A DNA stretch of 64,000 bases from assembly GCA_002708825.1 (NCBI GenBank), contig PAPF01000023.1, forward strand, positions 142,933 to 206,932, read 5' to 3'. Position numbers and translations under genes: made by a program. Under the pieces are notes generated by a model that was given only the letters and a program-made list of their open reading frames with translations, searched no databases and was not told the origin of the DNA. Shown here piece by piece: positions 46,892-55,927 of the stretch (the first letter of the stretch is position 1; each line of letters starts with the position of its first letter). Source of the DNA: Phyllobacteriaceae bacterium. GTDB taxonomy: Bacteria; Pseudomonadota; Alphaproteobacteria; Rhizobiales; Rhizobiaceae.

Positions 46892-48255
46892 TGGATTTCC
46901 TGGTCACAGGCGCGGACGCCATCCTGACCGGCAGGGCCGGCGAAACGGCCCGTGCCTCGGGCAGTCTCCGGGTCAGGAACGGCCGCATCGCGGAAATCGG
47001 CGCACTCTCGCCCGATCCCGGCGAGCGCATCGTCGATGCATCCGGCTGCGTCGTCGCGCCGGGCCTCGTCAACACCCATCACCACCTGTTCCAGTCGATC
47101 CTCAAGGCTGTTCCGGCCGGTATGAACGAAGCGCTCGCCGCCTGGCTGCGCCTCGTGCCCTACACCTATTGGGACCGCCTCACCGGCCCGCTGATGGAAA
47201 CGGCGGCGAAGGTGGGCATGGCCGAACTGGTGCTGTCCGGCTGCACAACCATCGCCGACCACCACTACTTCTATTCCGACCGCTACGACTTCGATCCCGG
47301 CGGGATCCTGTTCGACATGGCAGACCGCTTCGGCATCCGCTTCGTGCTGTGCCGTGGCGGCGCGACGAAGGCCCGCGCCTTCGACAGCGCGCAAATCACA
47401 CCACTGCCCACCGAAACGCTCGACACGATGATTGCCGCGGTGGAGCGGGATGCGAAACGCTGGCATGACCCGGCACCCGGCGCCATGCGCCGCGTCGTGA
47501 TGGCGCCGACGACGCCCACCTTTTCGCTTCAGGAGCACGAGTTGAAGGAGATCGCCGCGGCGGCCCGGGCCCTGGGCCTGAGACTGCACAGCCACCTGTC
47601 GGAGAACATGGACTACGTGAACCACACGACAGGGCTCTACGGCAAACGGCCCGTGGAATGGCTGGCGGGCCATGACTGGCTCGGTCCCGATGTCTGGTTT
47701 GCCCATCTGGTGGAATGCACGCCCGACGAGGTGAAGCTGCTTGCCGAAACGGGAACCGGCATGGCCCATTGCCCGCAGGCCAATGCGCGCCTCGGCTCCG
47801 GTGTCGCGCCGGCCCCGCTGCTGCATGCCATGGGTGGCGCGGTCTCGCTGGCCGTGGACGGTGCCGGCGCCAACGAGGCCGCCGACATGGCTTCGGCGCT
47901 CCATGCCGCCTTTTCCATTCACCGCGCGACCGGGGGCGTGACGGCCACCACCGCCGAGACCGTGCTGCACTGGGCGACCGCCGGCGGCGCCAGGGTGCTG
48001 GGGATGGAGGCCATCGGCACGCTGGAGCCGGGCAAGGCTGCCGACATCGTGCTCTTCGATCTGAATTCGCCACGCTATTTCGGCCAGCACGACCGCGCCA
48101 TCGCGCCCGTTATCTCAGGCGGCGACATGCGCGTGCGCCACAGTTTCGTCGCCGGCAAGCCACTGGTCGAAAACGGCCGCATTCCATGGCTCGACCTGGA
48201 CGCGCTTGGCGCCGAGGCGCTGGCCGCCGTCCGCACCATCGCAAGACAAGCCTAG
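46891..48255 (+). CDS. Amidohydrolase-family deaminase, 8-oxoguanine deaminase-like
   Basis: 454 residues, COG0402 fold. Metal and catalytic motifs are complete: VNTHHHLFQSILKAVP, GCTTIADHHYFY, HSHLSENMDYVNHT, FAHLVECTPDEV and LAVDGAGANEAADM. It is clearly homologous to the 8-oxoguanine deaminase at 41379 but the last motif reads DGAGANEAADM instead of DGSASNDSSNL, and the middle differs, so the substrate may be another oxidised or aminated purine. The one-base overlap with the permease suggests it acts on the imported compound. Confidence 0.85.
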   Translation: MDFLVTGADAILTGRAGETARASGSLRVRNGRIAEIGALSPDPGERIVDASGCVVAPGLVNTHHHLFQSILKAVPAGMNEALAAWLRLVPYTYWDRLTGPLMETAAKVGMAELVLSGCTTIADHHYFYSDRYDFDPGGILFDMADRFGIRFVLCRGGATKARAFDSAQITPLPTETLDTMIAAVERDAKRWHDPAPGAMRRVVMAPTTPTFSLQEHELKEIAAAARALGLRLHSHLSENMDYVNHTTGLYGKRPVEWLAGHDWLGPDVWFAHLVECTPDEVKLLAETGTGMAHCPQANARLGSGVAPAPLLHAMGGAVSLAVDGAGANEAADMASALHAAFSIHRATGGVTATTAETVLHWATAGGARVLGMEAIGTLEPGKAADIVLFDLNSPRYFGQHDRAIAPVISGGDMRVRHSFVAGKPLVENGRIPWLDLDALGAEALAAVRTIARQA

Positions 48256-48300
48256 GAGACAGGGGATCACGAAAGGGCCCGTCCCGCCCGCCGCAAAGCC

Positions 48301-48366
48301 AAGGGAGTAGAAGCAGTCAACGCCCCCGGCCCTCGAATGCCGGGACGCCGGTCATTGCTCCTTTTT
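48301..48366 (+). ncRNA. NMT1-motif (xanthine/uric acid) riboswitch candidate, copy B, with built-in terminator
   Basis: The conserved bulge halves GAGTAGAAGCAGTCA (48305-48319) and GTCATTGCTC (48351-48360) match copy A at 44106-44145; the inner stem CCCGGC/GCCGGG is different. The outer stem AAGG(G)AG/CTCCTT runs straight into TTTTTC, so the closed aptamer stem itself looks like a rho-independent terminator: ligand-stabilised closing would stop transcription before the oxygenase gene at 48414. It sits in the 158-base gap after the deaminase gene. Confidence 0.75.
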
Positions 48367-48413
48367 CTTCACGCGGCAGCCATGCGCCGCAACGGACATC
48401 TGGAGACATGAAC

Positions 48414-49406
48414 ATGCAGACCGCACCCAGACAGGACTACAGCCTTGCCGAACTGAACAGGGAAGCCACCATCGGCGCGATGGGAACGACCGTCGCGCGC
48501 GAAGTGCCGAAGATCGACCTGTCCGATTTCGCCAACCGCAAGCACGAGATCGCCGACCAGCTCTGGGCCGCCTCGGTGGACATCGGCTTCTTCCAGCTTG
48601 TCAACCATGGCATCCCCCAGGCGCAGATTGACGAGGCCTTCGACATGACGGCGAGTTTCTTCGACCTGCCCATGGACGCCAAGGCGAAGATGCCGCTCCT
48701 CAAGGGCACCAATGCCGGCTGGGAATACAAGGCGCAGGTGCGCCCCTCCACCGGCACCGCCGACAACAAGGAAAGCTATCAGATCACCCTGCCGCGCATG
48801 GAAAACCTCTGGCCGGACGCCCATGACCTGCCCGGCTTCAAGGCCGTCATGCTGGCTTTCGAGCGGGCCAACTGGGCACTCGGCATGAAGGTCCTGTCCT
48901 GCTTCGCCATGAAGCTCGGCTTCCATGAGGACTTCTTCACCGAGGCCCACGACCCGATGAGCCCGCAATACCAATCGACGCTGCGCCTGCTGCACTACCT
49001 GCCCATGGAAAACGCCAAGCCGGAGGACTTCACCGGCTGGCGCGCCGGGGCCCATTCCGATTTCGACTGCCTGACCATCCTGCACCAGAAGGTGGGCCAG
49101 GGCGGCCTCCAGGTCTGCCCCGGCAAGGATCACGAATCCCATGCCTGGACCGACGTGGAACCGGCCGAGGGCGTCATCACCTGCAATATCGGCGACATGC
49201 TGATGCGCTGGAGCGACGACCAGTTGCAGTCCACCCTGCATCGCGTTCGCATGCCGCGAGCCGACGAATATCTCGGCCCGCGCTACTCCCTGCCCTTCTT
49301 CTGCCAGGCCAACAAGGATGCCGTCATCCAGGGGCCGAAGAAGACCTACCCGCCGATCACGGCGCATGATTACCTGCAGGAGCGAATCCGCGCCAACGCC
49401 CTTTGA
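48414..49406 (+). CDS. 2-oxoglutarate/Fe(II) oxygenase, isopenicillin N synthase-like (second of three)
   Basis: 330 residues from ATG 48414, which has GGAG eight bases upstream; ATG 48408 is too close to it. Iron ligands H214 and D216 (AGAHSDFDCLTIL) and H276 (QSTLHRVRM), 2-oxoglutarate residues R290 and S292 (RYSLPFF). The N-terminus has VPKIDLSDF and IGFFQLVNHGIPQAQID. It is more distant from the other two copies than they are from each other: the region around residues 95-135 (KGTNAGWEYKAQVRPSTG) is its own. The riboswitch candidate directly upstream indicates a purine-linked substrate. Confidence 0.9.
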   Translation: MQTAPRQDYSLAELNREATIGAMGTTVAREVPKIDLSDFANRKHEIADQLWAASVDIGFFQLVNHGIPQAQIDEAFDMTASFFDLPMDAKAKMPLLKGTNAGWEYKAQVRPSTGTADNKESYQITLPRMENLWPDAHDLPGFKAVMLAFERANWALGMKVLSCFAMKLGFHEDFFTEAHDPMSPQYQSTLRLLHYLPMENAKPEDFTGWRAGAHSDFDCLTILHQKVGQGGLQVCPGKDHESHAWTDVEPAEGVITCNIGDMLMRWSDDQLQSTLHRVRMPRADEYLGPRYSLPFFCQANKDAVIQGPKKTYPPITAHDYLQERIRANAL

Positions 49407-49426
49407 GGCATGGCAGGCCGCCGCGC

Positions 49427-50170
49427 TCAGGCCCCCTTCAGCCAGGGGATGAGCGCGGCGGCGAGCTTTCCGGGAACGCTGGCCTGCGGCGCATGGCCGG
49501 CATTGAGCGAGACCCGCCAGGCGCCCGGAACCATCTCCTGCATCCGGCGCTGCAACTCATGCGCCACCGACAGGTCACGCAGGCATTCCACGTAAAGCCG
49601 CGGCACCCGTCCGAACCGCCCGGCCGTCCAGTTTGCCGCGATCGAGCGGCCGTTCTCGCCCTGCGGCGTGAGCTTGCGCGCCAGCTTCATGGCCGAGGCA
49701 AGGGGCAGGTCGTTGAGGAAGATGCGCGCGCCGGCTTCCGGCGGCACGGCGCTGACCAGCCCGGGCTTCGGCCATGTCAGGTGCGCACCGATGCCGACCA
49801 GCGCCCGGTCGAAGGCGCGCTCGCGGCGCAACAGGTCGGCGAAGGTCATGGCCGGCGGCAGCATCATGCCCGCAATGTAGGCAAGCCGCGCGACCCGGTC
49901 GGGCCACCGCTCCGCCAGCGCCGTTGCCACGATCCCGCCGCCTGAATGACCGACAACGGAGACCGGACCATCCACCGCTTCGAACACATGGCCGAGATGG
50001 TCGAGATAGGCCTCGAGGCTGGCTGTTTCCGGCTGGCGCCCGTCCGCGCCATTGCCCGGCAGGTCGACCGGGTGTGTCTTCAGGCCCGCCGCCTGGAGCA
50101 GCGGGACCAGCCTGTCCCAGACCCAGCGTCCCTGCCAGGCCCCGTGAATGAGAAGGACCGGATCAGCCAT
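49427..50170 (-). CDS. Alpha/beta-hydrolase (esterase/hydroxynitrile-lyase-like)
   Basis: 247 residues. Oxyanion motif LLIHGAWQGRWVWDRLVPLL at the start, nucleophile in VVGHSGGGIVATAL near residue 75 and catalytic histidine in LNAGHAPQASVPGKLA near 225. This resembles the plant-esterase-like group (methyl esterases, hydroxynitrile lyases) found widely in bacteria. It follows the third oxygenase gene by 3 bp on the minus strand, so it may act on the oxygenase product. Substrate unknown. Confidence 0.83.
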   Translation of the reverse strand: MADPVLLIHGAWQGRWVWDRLVPLLQAAGLKTHPVDLPGNGADGRQPETASLEAYLDHLGHVFEAVDGPVSVVGHSGGGIVATALAERWPDRVARLAYIAGMMLPPAMTFADLLRRERAFDRALVGIGAHLTWPKPGLVSAVPPEAGARIFLNDLPLASAMKLARKLTPQGENGRSIAANWTAGRFGRVPRLYVECLRDLSVAHELQRRMQEMVPGAWRVSLNAGHAPQASVPGKLAAALIPWLKGA

Positions 50171-50173
50171 GGC

Positions 50174-51160
50174 TCATGCCGCATAGGTCTTGCGATACAT
50201 CGCGAGGAGATGGTCCTCCACGCGGATCGGTGGATATTTCGGCATCTCGCCCGGTTCCAGGCAGGTCGGGATGCAGGCGACCTCGAAATCGGGATTGCCG
50301 GAAAAGAAGAAGGGCACGGAATAGCGCTCCCGCCCGGACGTGTTGATGACGCGGTGCAGCGTTGAGCGGTAACGGTCATTCGTCCAGCGCGCGATCATGT
50401 CGCCGAGATTGACCACGAAGGCATCCGGCACGGGTGGCGCGTCGATCCAGCGCCCGTTGTCCTTGTCCCAGACCTGCAGTCCGCCGTTGTCGTCCTGCGC
50501 GAGCAGCGTCAGTCCGCCAAAATCGGTATGCGCGCCCGCCCCAAGCACGTCGTCGCCCGCTTGCGGCGGATGTGGCGGGTAATGCAGCAGGCGCAGGATC
50601 GCCAGCGGATCGCGGCAGAACCCGGTAAAATGGTTTTCCGGCAGGTCGAGCGACAGCGCGATGCCGCGCATCAGCCGCTCCGACAGGTCGATGAGTGCGG
50701 CGAACCAGGCGTTCATGACCGGCTTGAAGGCCGGCAGGTCGTCCGGCCACTGGTTGGCTCCGCGGTTGAAGCGCCCCGCCTTGACGCGCGGGTCGTCTTG
50801 CTCCAGTTCCAGCCCGATATAGTAACCTTCCTTCAGGTCGGGTTTCGCGCCGGCCTGAAGCGTCTGCCCGCCCATCACCTCGTAACCGCGATTGCAGGCG
50901 GATTTGGCCTTGTCCACCGCCATCTTGACCGAAAGCGGCTGGTCGAAGAAGCGGCGGCTCTCGGTGAAAACCGCCTCGCGCAGCCCCTGCGGAATGCCGT
51001 GGCCGGCGCAATAGAAGAAACCGTGCGTCACGCAGGCTTCACGGATGCGCTCCGCCACCGCCTTGCGCCTGCCGGCATCGGACGTCGAAAGGTCCGCGAC
51101 GTCGATGACCGGCAAGCTGGCACCTTGCCTGTCTTGCAGCGGCTGATTTGCCTGTTTCAT
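50174..51160 (-). CDS. 2-oxoglutarate/Fe(II) oxygenase, isopenicillin N synthase-like (third of three)
   Basis: 328 residues from ATG 51160 (GGAGTC upstream); the frame further upstream is not coding. Iron ligands H211 and D213 (GAHTDFGGLTLL) and H269 (RSTLHRVIN), 2-oxoglutarate residues R279 and S281 (RERYSVPFF). It resembles the 40404 enzyme closely, for example RGYEVMGGQTL against RGYIPMGGESL and LLHYPPHPP against LLHYPERPA, so these two are recent paralogues. It pairs with an alpha/beta hydrolase. No riboswitch candidate is visible in the 73 bp ahead of it. Confidence 0.9.
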   Translation of the reverse strand: MKQANQPLQDRQGASLPVIDVADLSTSDAGRRKAVAERIREACVTHGFFYCAGHGIPQGLREAVFTESRRFFDQPLSVKMAVDKAKSACNRGYEVMGGQTLQAGAKPDLKEGYYIGLELEQDDPRVKAGRFNRGANQWPDDLPAFKPVMNAWFAALIDLSERLMRGIALSLDLPENHFTGFCRDPLAILRLLHYPPHPPQAGDDVLGAGAHTDFGGLTLLAQDDNGGLQVWDKDNGRWIDAPPVPDAFVVNLGDMIARWTNDRYRSTLHRVINTSGRERYSVPFFFSGNPDFEVACIPTCLEPGEMPKYPPIRVEDHLLAMYRKTYAA

Positions 51161-51233
51161 GAGCAGCGACTCCGGTTTGATCCTGTCATCAGCGACAAGC
51201 AAACTTCGAGCCACATTGCAGGTCAGGCCGGCC

Positions 51234-54200
51234 TCATGCGTTGGCGGCAGCTGTCCGGGACCGGTTTTCGTGCCGGCCCGTCCTGACGGCGCCGAGGTCA
51301 TGCAGGATGGCGAAGACGGCCGGTGTCACGAACAGCGCCATCAGCGTCGCCCCGGTCAGGCCGAAGGCGAGGCTCGTCACGATGGGCCGCAGGAACTGCG
51401 CCTGGGTCGATTGTTCCATGAGCAGCGGGCCGAGACCGACGACCGTTGTCAGCGACGTCAGGAAGATGGCGCGGAACCGGTCTCGCACCGCGTTCACGCT
51501 CGCGCTCGCCATGTCGTCGCCGGCCTCCACATGGCTCTTGATGAACTCGACCAGGAGGATGGAATTGTTCACCACCACCCCGGCCAGCGTCGCCATGCCG
51601 ACCATGCTCGGCATGGAAAGCTGGATGCCAAGCGCCATGTGCCCCCAGACCACACCCACGAAGCCCAGTGGAATGGCCATCACGACGGAGAGCGGCTGGA
51701 TGAAGCTGCGGAACTGGAAGGCAAGGATCAGGTAGACGCCGACCAGGCCCACCACCATGTTGCGGATAAGCGAGAAGCCGGTGGTCGCGGTATCCTTCTC
51801 CTCGCCCGAAACAACGACGCGCACGTCGGGCCTCGTCTCTGCAAGCCCCGGCAGGTAATCGGCCTTCATGGCCGCGATCAGTTCGCGCGCATTGGCGACT
51901 GCCGGATTGATGGACCCGGTCACCGAAACGGTCCGCTCGCCGTCGATCCGGGTAATCCCGGCAAAGCCCCTCGCGGCGGTGATGTCGGCCACCGCGGCCA
52001 GCGGCACAAGCGCGCCCTCCGGCCCGGCGATCAGGATGCGGCCGATGTCGTCGGGATCGGCGCGGTCGTCCGGTGCCAGCCGCGCGACGATGTCCACCTG
52101 CCCCAGCCCGTCGGGGAAGGACAGGCCCGTGTCGCCGCGAAACGCGGCGCGCAACTGCGAGGCGACGCCCTGGGCGCTGATGCCCAGCGCCGAGGCACTG
52201 GCCGGGCGCAGCGTCACAACGAATTCGCGTTTACCCGGCCGCAGGTCGTAGGTAACGTCCCGCACGCCGTCGAAGCCGCGGAAGAAGGTGCGCAATTCCT
52301 GCGCGGTGGCCAGCAGCTGGTCAAGTTCGCCACCCTGCAGCCGGATGTCGATGGGCTTGCCGCCGGGGCCGCGCTCCCGGTCGGTGAACCGCAGCGACAC
52401 CATGTCGGGAAGCGGTCCGGTCAGTTCCTTCCAGCGGTCGAGGATCTGCGTGACGGTCGTCGTGCGCGTGCCGGACGGCAGCAGTGCGGCACTGACCGTG
52501 GCCATGTGCGGACCGCCTTCGGCAACATCGGCATTGGAGCCGAAGGAGATCGTGACATCGCCGACCAGCGGCTGGCCGACCGGCTGCTTCGGTGTTTCCT
52601 CCCGGTTGATCTGCTCCAGCATGTCCCCGACCCGGCGCACGCGCTCGGCGGTCAGTTCCGGCGGCGTGCCCTGTGGCAACAACAGCCGCGCCTCCACCGT
52701 GTCGCTTTCCAGCGTCGGGAAGCTCTGGAACTTCAGGAACCCGCCGGTGATCGGCGCCACGGAGAACAGGAGCGCGAACAGGGCCAGTCCGACCGTGAGA
52801 TAGCGGAAACGCAGCGCAAGCCGGGCAAGCGGCACGACGGCGCGGTCGCGAAGGCCGAAGAAGGCGCCGTTGACGGCCCGGCTCACGCGTCCTTCCGCCA
52901 GCCCGCCTTCCAGCGAATGCTTGAGGTGGTGCGGCAGGATCAGGAAGGCTTCCAGCAGGCTGACCACCAGCGTGATGACCAGGACGATCGGCATGAACTT
53001 GAGGATGGCGCCGATCTGCCCGGTCAGCAGGCCGAGCGGACCGACGATCATGACCGTGGTCAGGAACGATGCCAGCACGCCGGGCATGACCTGTTTGGCG
53101 CCATTGACCGCCGCCTCCATCGCGCTCTCGCCCTTCTGGCGCCGGCGCACGATGTTTTCCGAGATCACGATGGAATCATCCATCAGCAGGCCGATGGCCA
53201 CCAGCAGCGCCACCATGGTGATCATGTTGATGGTCAGGCCGGTCAGTTGCATCACGAACACGGTGCCGAGGAAGGAGACCGGCAGGCCGAGCGCCACCCA
53301 GAACGAGAACCGGAAACCGAAGAAGAGCCACATCACCGCGAGCACCAGCACGAGGCCCTGGACACCGTTGGTGCCGATGATGCGCAACCGCTCGACGATG
53401 TTGGACGTGCTGTCCTGCGAGATGTCCAGCGACAGGCCGGGCGGCGCCTCGTCCCGCGCCCGCTCCAGTTCCTCCCGCAGCGCATCCATCACGGTCAACG
53501 CGTCCTGGCTGTCGGTCTTGGCGACATTGATGACCGCCGCGCGCCGGCCGTTGAACCAGGTCGCCGTGTCGGGATCGGCAAAGCCCGGCGTCACCGTCGC
53601 AACCTCGCCGAGCAGCACCTCGCGGCCCAGTGCCGAGCCCGTCACGGGGATGGCCGCGATCTCGGCGGCACTGCGCCGCTCGCCGGAAAACCGCACAAGC
53701 GCATCACCGCGCGGCCCTTCCAGCGTTCCGGCCGGCAGGTCGAGGCTGTGGCGCGCCAGCGCGGCGGCGACATCGGCAATGGTCAGGCCGTGGCGCTCAA
53801 GGGCGTCGGCTTCCAGTTCCACGGCGATTTCGCGGTCCGAGAAGCCCGCCACGCTGGCCTGGGTGATGCGCGGATTGCGCTTGAGGGTCTCGGCCAGCCG
53901 GTCGGCATAGGCATGCAGCACGGCCGGATCGTCCGGGCCTGTGACGGCGACCGAGGCGACGCCGGCGACACGCTCGACGATGCGCGTCACCGGGTCCTCT
54001 GCCTTGTCCGGAAATCCCGTCACGCCTTCCACCGCCGCCTTGATGTCGGCGGCGAACCGGTCCATGTCCGCACCTTCGCTCATCTCCGCCGTCAGCACCG
54101 CGATGTTGTCGCGCGCCTGGCATTGCAGTTCCGAAAGGTTCTCCACGGCACGCACGGGGTCCTCGGCCACCATGCAGATGCCGCGCTCCACCTCCGCCGG

Positions 54201-54359
54201 CGCGGCGCCGGGATAGGCGATCCGCACCTCCACGTCGGATGGCGGTATGACCGGGAAGGTATCGCGCCGCAGGCCCGGCGCGGCGACGGCGCCAAGCCCG
54301 ATCAGGGCGATCATCAGGATGTTGGCGGCGGTCGGATGGCGCGCGAAAAGGCCGATCAT
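51234..54359 (-). CDS. RND efflux pump inner-membrane transporter (AcrB/HAE1 type)
   Basis: 1041 residues with the RND layout: one N-terminal helix, a large periplasmic loop, a helix bundle, a second loop and a second bundle. The proton-relay aspartates are in LLVAIGLLMDDSIVISENIVRRR near residue 390. The protein begins MIGLFARHPTAANILMIALIG and has GIQLSMPSMVGMATLAGVVVNNSILLVEF in the second half. It uses the proton gradient to expel drugs or other hydrophobic compounds. The ATG overlaps the adaptor stop (ATGA). No outer-membrane TolC-like gene is adjacent. Confidence 0.92.
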   Translation of the reverse strand: MIGLFARHPTAANILMIALIGLGAVAAPGLRRDTFPVIPPSDVEVRIAYPGAAPAEVERGICMVAEDPVRAVENLSELQCQARDNIAVLTAEMSEGADMDRFAADIKAAVEGVTGFPDKAEDPVTRIVERVAGVASVAVTGPDDPAVLHAYADRLAETLKRNPRITQASVAGFSDREIAVELEADALERHGLTIADVAAALARHSLDLPAGTLEGPRGDALVRFSGERRSAAEIAAIPVTGSALGREVLLGEVATVTPGFADPDTATWFNGRRAAVINVAKTDSQDALTVMDALREELERARDEAPPGLSLDISQDSTSNIVERLRIIGTNGVQGLVLVLAVMWLFFGFRFSFWVALGLPVSFLGTVFVMQLTGLTINMITMVALLVAIGLLMDDSIVISENIVRRRQKGESAMEAAVNGAKQVMPGVLASFLTTVMIVGPLGLLTGQIGAILKFMPIVLVITLVVSLLEAFLILPHHLKHSLEGGLAEGRVSRAVNGAFFGLRDRAVVPLARLALRFRYLTVGLALFALLFSVAPITGGFLKFQSFPTLESDTVEARLLLPQGTPPELTAERVRRVGDMLEQINREETPKQPVGQPLVGDVTISFGSNADVAEGGPHMATVSAALLPSGTRTTTVTQILDRWKELTGPLPDMVSLRFTDRERGPGGKPIDIRLQGGELDQLLATAQELRTFFRGFDGVRDVTYDLRPGKREFVVTLRPASASALGISAQGVASQLRAAFRGDTGLSFPDGLGQVDIVARLAPDDRADPDDIGRILIAGPEGALVPLAAVADITAARGFAGITRIDGERTVSVTGSINPAVANARELIAAMKADYLPGLAETRPDVRVVVSGEEKDTATTGFSLIRNMVVGLVGVYLILAFQFRSFIQPLSVVMAIPLGFVGVVWGHMALGIQLSMPSMVGMATLAGVVVNNSILLVEFIKSHVEAGDDMASASVNAVRDRFRAIFLTSLTTVVGLGPLLMEQSTQAQFLRPIVTSLAFGLTGATLMALFVTPAVFAILHDLGAVRTGRHENRSRTAAANA

Positions 54360-55651
54360 CGGTCCGTGTCCCGGCCGATGGCAATCGCGGTGACCGCGGC
54401 CTTGAGCGCCTCGTCCTCCTCGGGGAGCACCGCCATGCCCGGAATGGCGATGGACGGATCGCTGACGACCAGCCGGTCGCCCTCTGCCAGGCCTTCCGTG
54501 ACGATCGCGATGCCGTCGATGACGTAGTCCGGTCTCACATTGCGCACTTCAAGCCGGTTGCCCTCGCCTGCCAGCAGTGCCCGGCCGCCCTCGACGGCTT
54601 CCGCCGGCACGGCTATCGCCTTTCGGACCGGGGCCGAAAGCTCCACCTCGACGAACATGTTGCGGCGCAATGGCGGGCGCACGCCGGGTTCTGCCAGGTC
54701 GAGCGGATTGTCGACCCGAACCACGATATTGGCGCTCTGGGTGCGCGCATCGACCGTCTCGCCGATCCGCGCCACGCTGGCCGGCCACGTCACGACCCGC
54801 CCCGGCACCGGCAGGCGCACGGTCGCGCCAAGATCGGTGACCCGCTGGCCCTCCTGCAGCGCGCGCACCACCGGCCCGGCCTGTCCCAGCGCGAACTGCG
54901 CGCTCACCTCGGCTGCCTCGCTGCCCTCGGCCGTGAACAGTGTCGTCCCCCGCGTCACCACCTGGCCGAGTTCCGCGCTGACCGCGCCGATGACGATGTC
55001 ATAGGGCGCGGTGATCGTCGTGAAGTCGAGATTGCGCTCCGAAACCGCGCGCTGTGCTCCGAGCACATCGCGTTCCGCATCGTTGAGGACAAGCTGGTTC
55101 TCGATGTCGGTGACCTTGGCCCTGGCCGCGATGACGGCCCGCTCGGCCTGTTCAAGCCGCGCCTGCGTGGCCACGCCCCGGTCCTGCAATTCCTTCTGCC
55201 GGTCCAGTTCGGCGGTGGAAAGATCGAGATCCGTGCGGCTGATGGCGAGACTTGCGTTGAGCGTCCGGTCCCTGGCATCCAGCGCCGCCAGTTGCGCATC
55301 GATCTGGGCGATGGCGAGCTTCAGGTCGGTATCGTCGATGCGCAGCAGCATCCGGCCCTCTCTCGCCACCTTGCCGTTGGCGAGGTCCGGCGCGGTCTCG
55401 ACCACCTCGCCATCGATGCGTGCGACCGCGCGCCACTCGCGGGCCGGCGTGACCTTGCCGTAGCCCTTGACCCTCGGCAGGACATCCACCGGCGCAAGCG
55501 TGAGAACGCGTACCGGCACCGCCCTGCCGGTCCGCTCCCCGGCCTCCGGCGCCTCGAACAACGTGCCGGCGAACAGGATGGCGAATACCCCCGCCGCGGC
55601 CGGAAGGACCACCGCGAGGCTGCGCATGAGTACCGTCGCGATCCGTTTCAT
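54356..55651 (-). CDS. RND efflux periplasmic adaptor (membrane fusion protein)
   Basis: 431 residues from ATG 55651 (GGAAG upstream). An N-terminal anchor helix (about 9-30), a lipoyl half-motif VARIDGEVVETAPDLANGKVAREGRMLLRIDD at roughly 80-110, an alpha-helical hairpin (110-200, rich in Glu/Arg/Ala heptads) and beta-barrel domains ending in PDYVIDGIAIVTEGLAEGDRLVV are in the usual order. It connects the RND pump encoded next to an outer-membrane channel. The longer frame upstream runs into the SulP promoter region and is rejected. Confidence 0.9.
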   Translation of the reverse strand: MKRIATVLMRSLAVVLPAAAGVFAILFAGTLFEAPEAGERTGRAVPVRVLTLAPVDVLPRVKGYGKVTPAREWRAVARIDGEVVETAPDLANGKVAREGRMLLRIDDTDLKLAIAQIDAQLAALDARDRTLNASLAISRTDLDLSTAELDRQKELQDRGVATQARLEQAERAVIAARAKVTDIENQLVLNDAERDVLGAQRAVSERNLDFTTITAPYDIVIGAVSAELGQVVTRGTTLFTAEGSEAAEVSAQFALGQAGPVVRALQEGQRVTDLGATVRLPVPGRVVTWPASVARIGETVDARTQSANIVVRVDNPLDLAEPGVRPPLRRNMFVEVELSAPVRKAIAVPAEAVEGGRALLAGEGNRLEVRNVRPDYVIDGIAIVTEGLAEGDRLVVSDPSIAIPGMAVLPEEDEALKAAVTAIAIGRDTDR

Positions 55652-55927
55652 CGGGCTTCCAGTCTTCAGGAGGAAAGGCTTGGCGTTCCGCACATATGCA
55701 CAATGCGAGATATGAAAAGCAAGCCTGCCGCACCGGGAATTCCCGTATCTGCCCGGCCCCGGCTTGCCCTTGCGGCCGGGACCGTCTATTCCGCAATGCA
55801 ACAAACCCGGACCCGGACACCGCTCCGGGTGGCTCTTCCGGCCGCCGATCCGCCGGACAACCAAGGCACAAGACGCCCTTGCAAACCGGCCTCGCCTCCC
55901 GCGAGGTCCGCAGACGGACTTTTTTCC

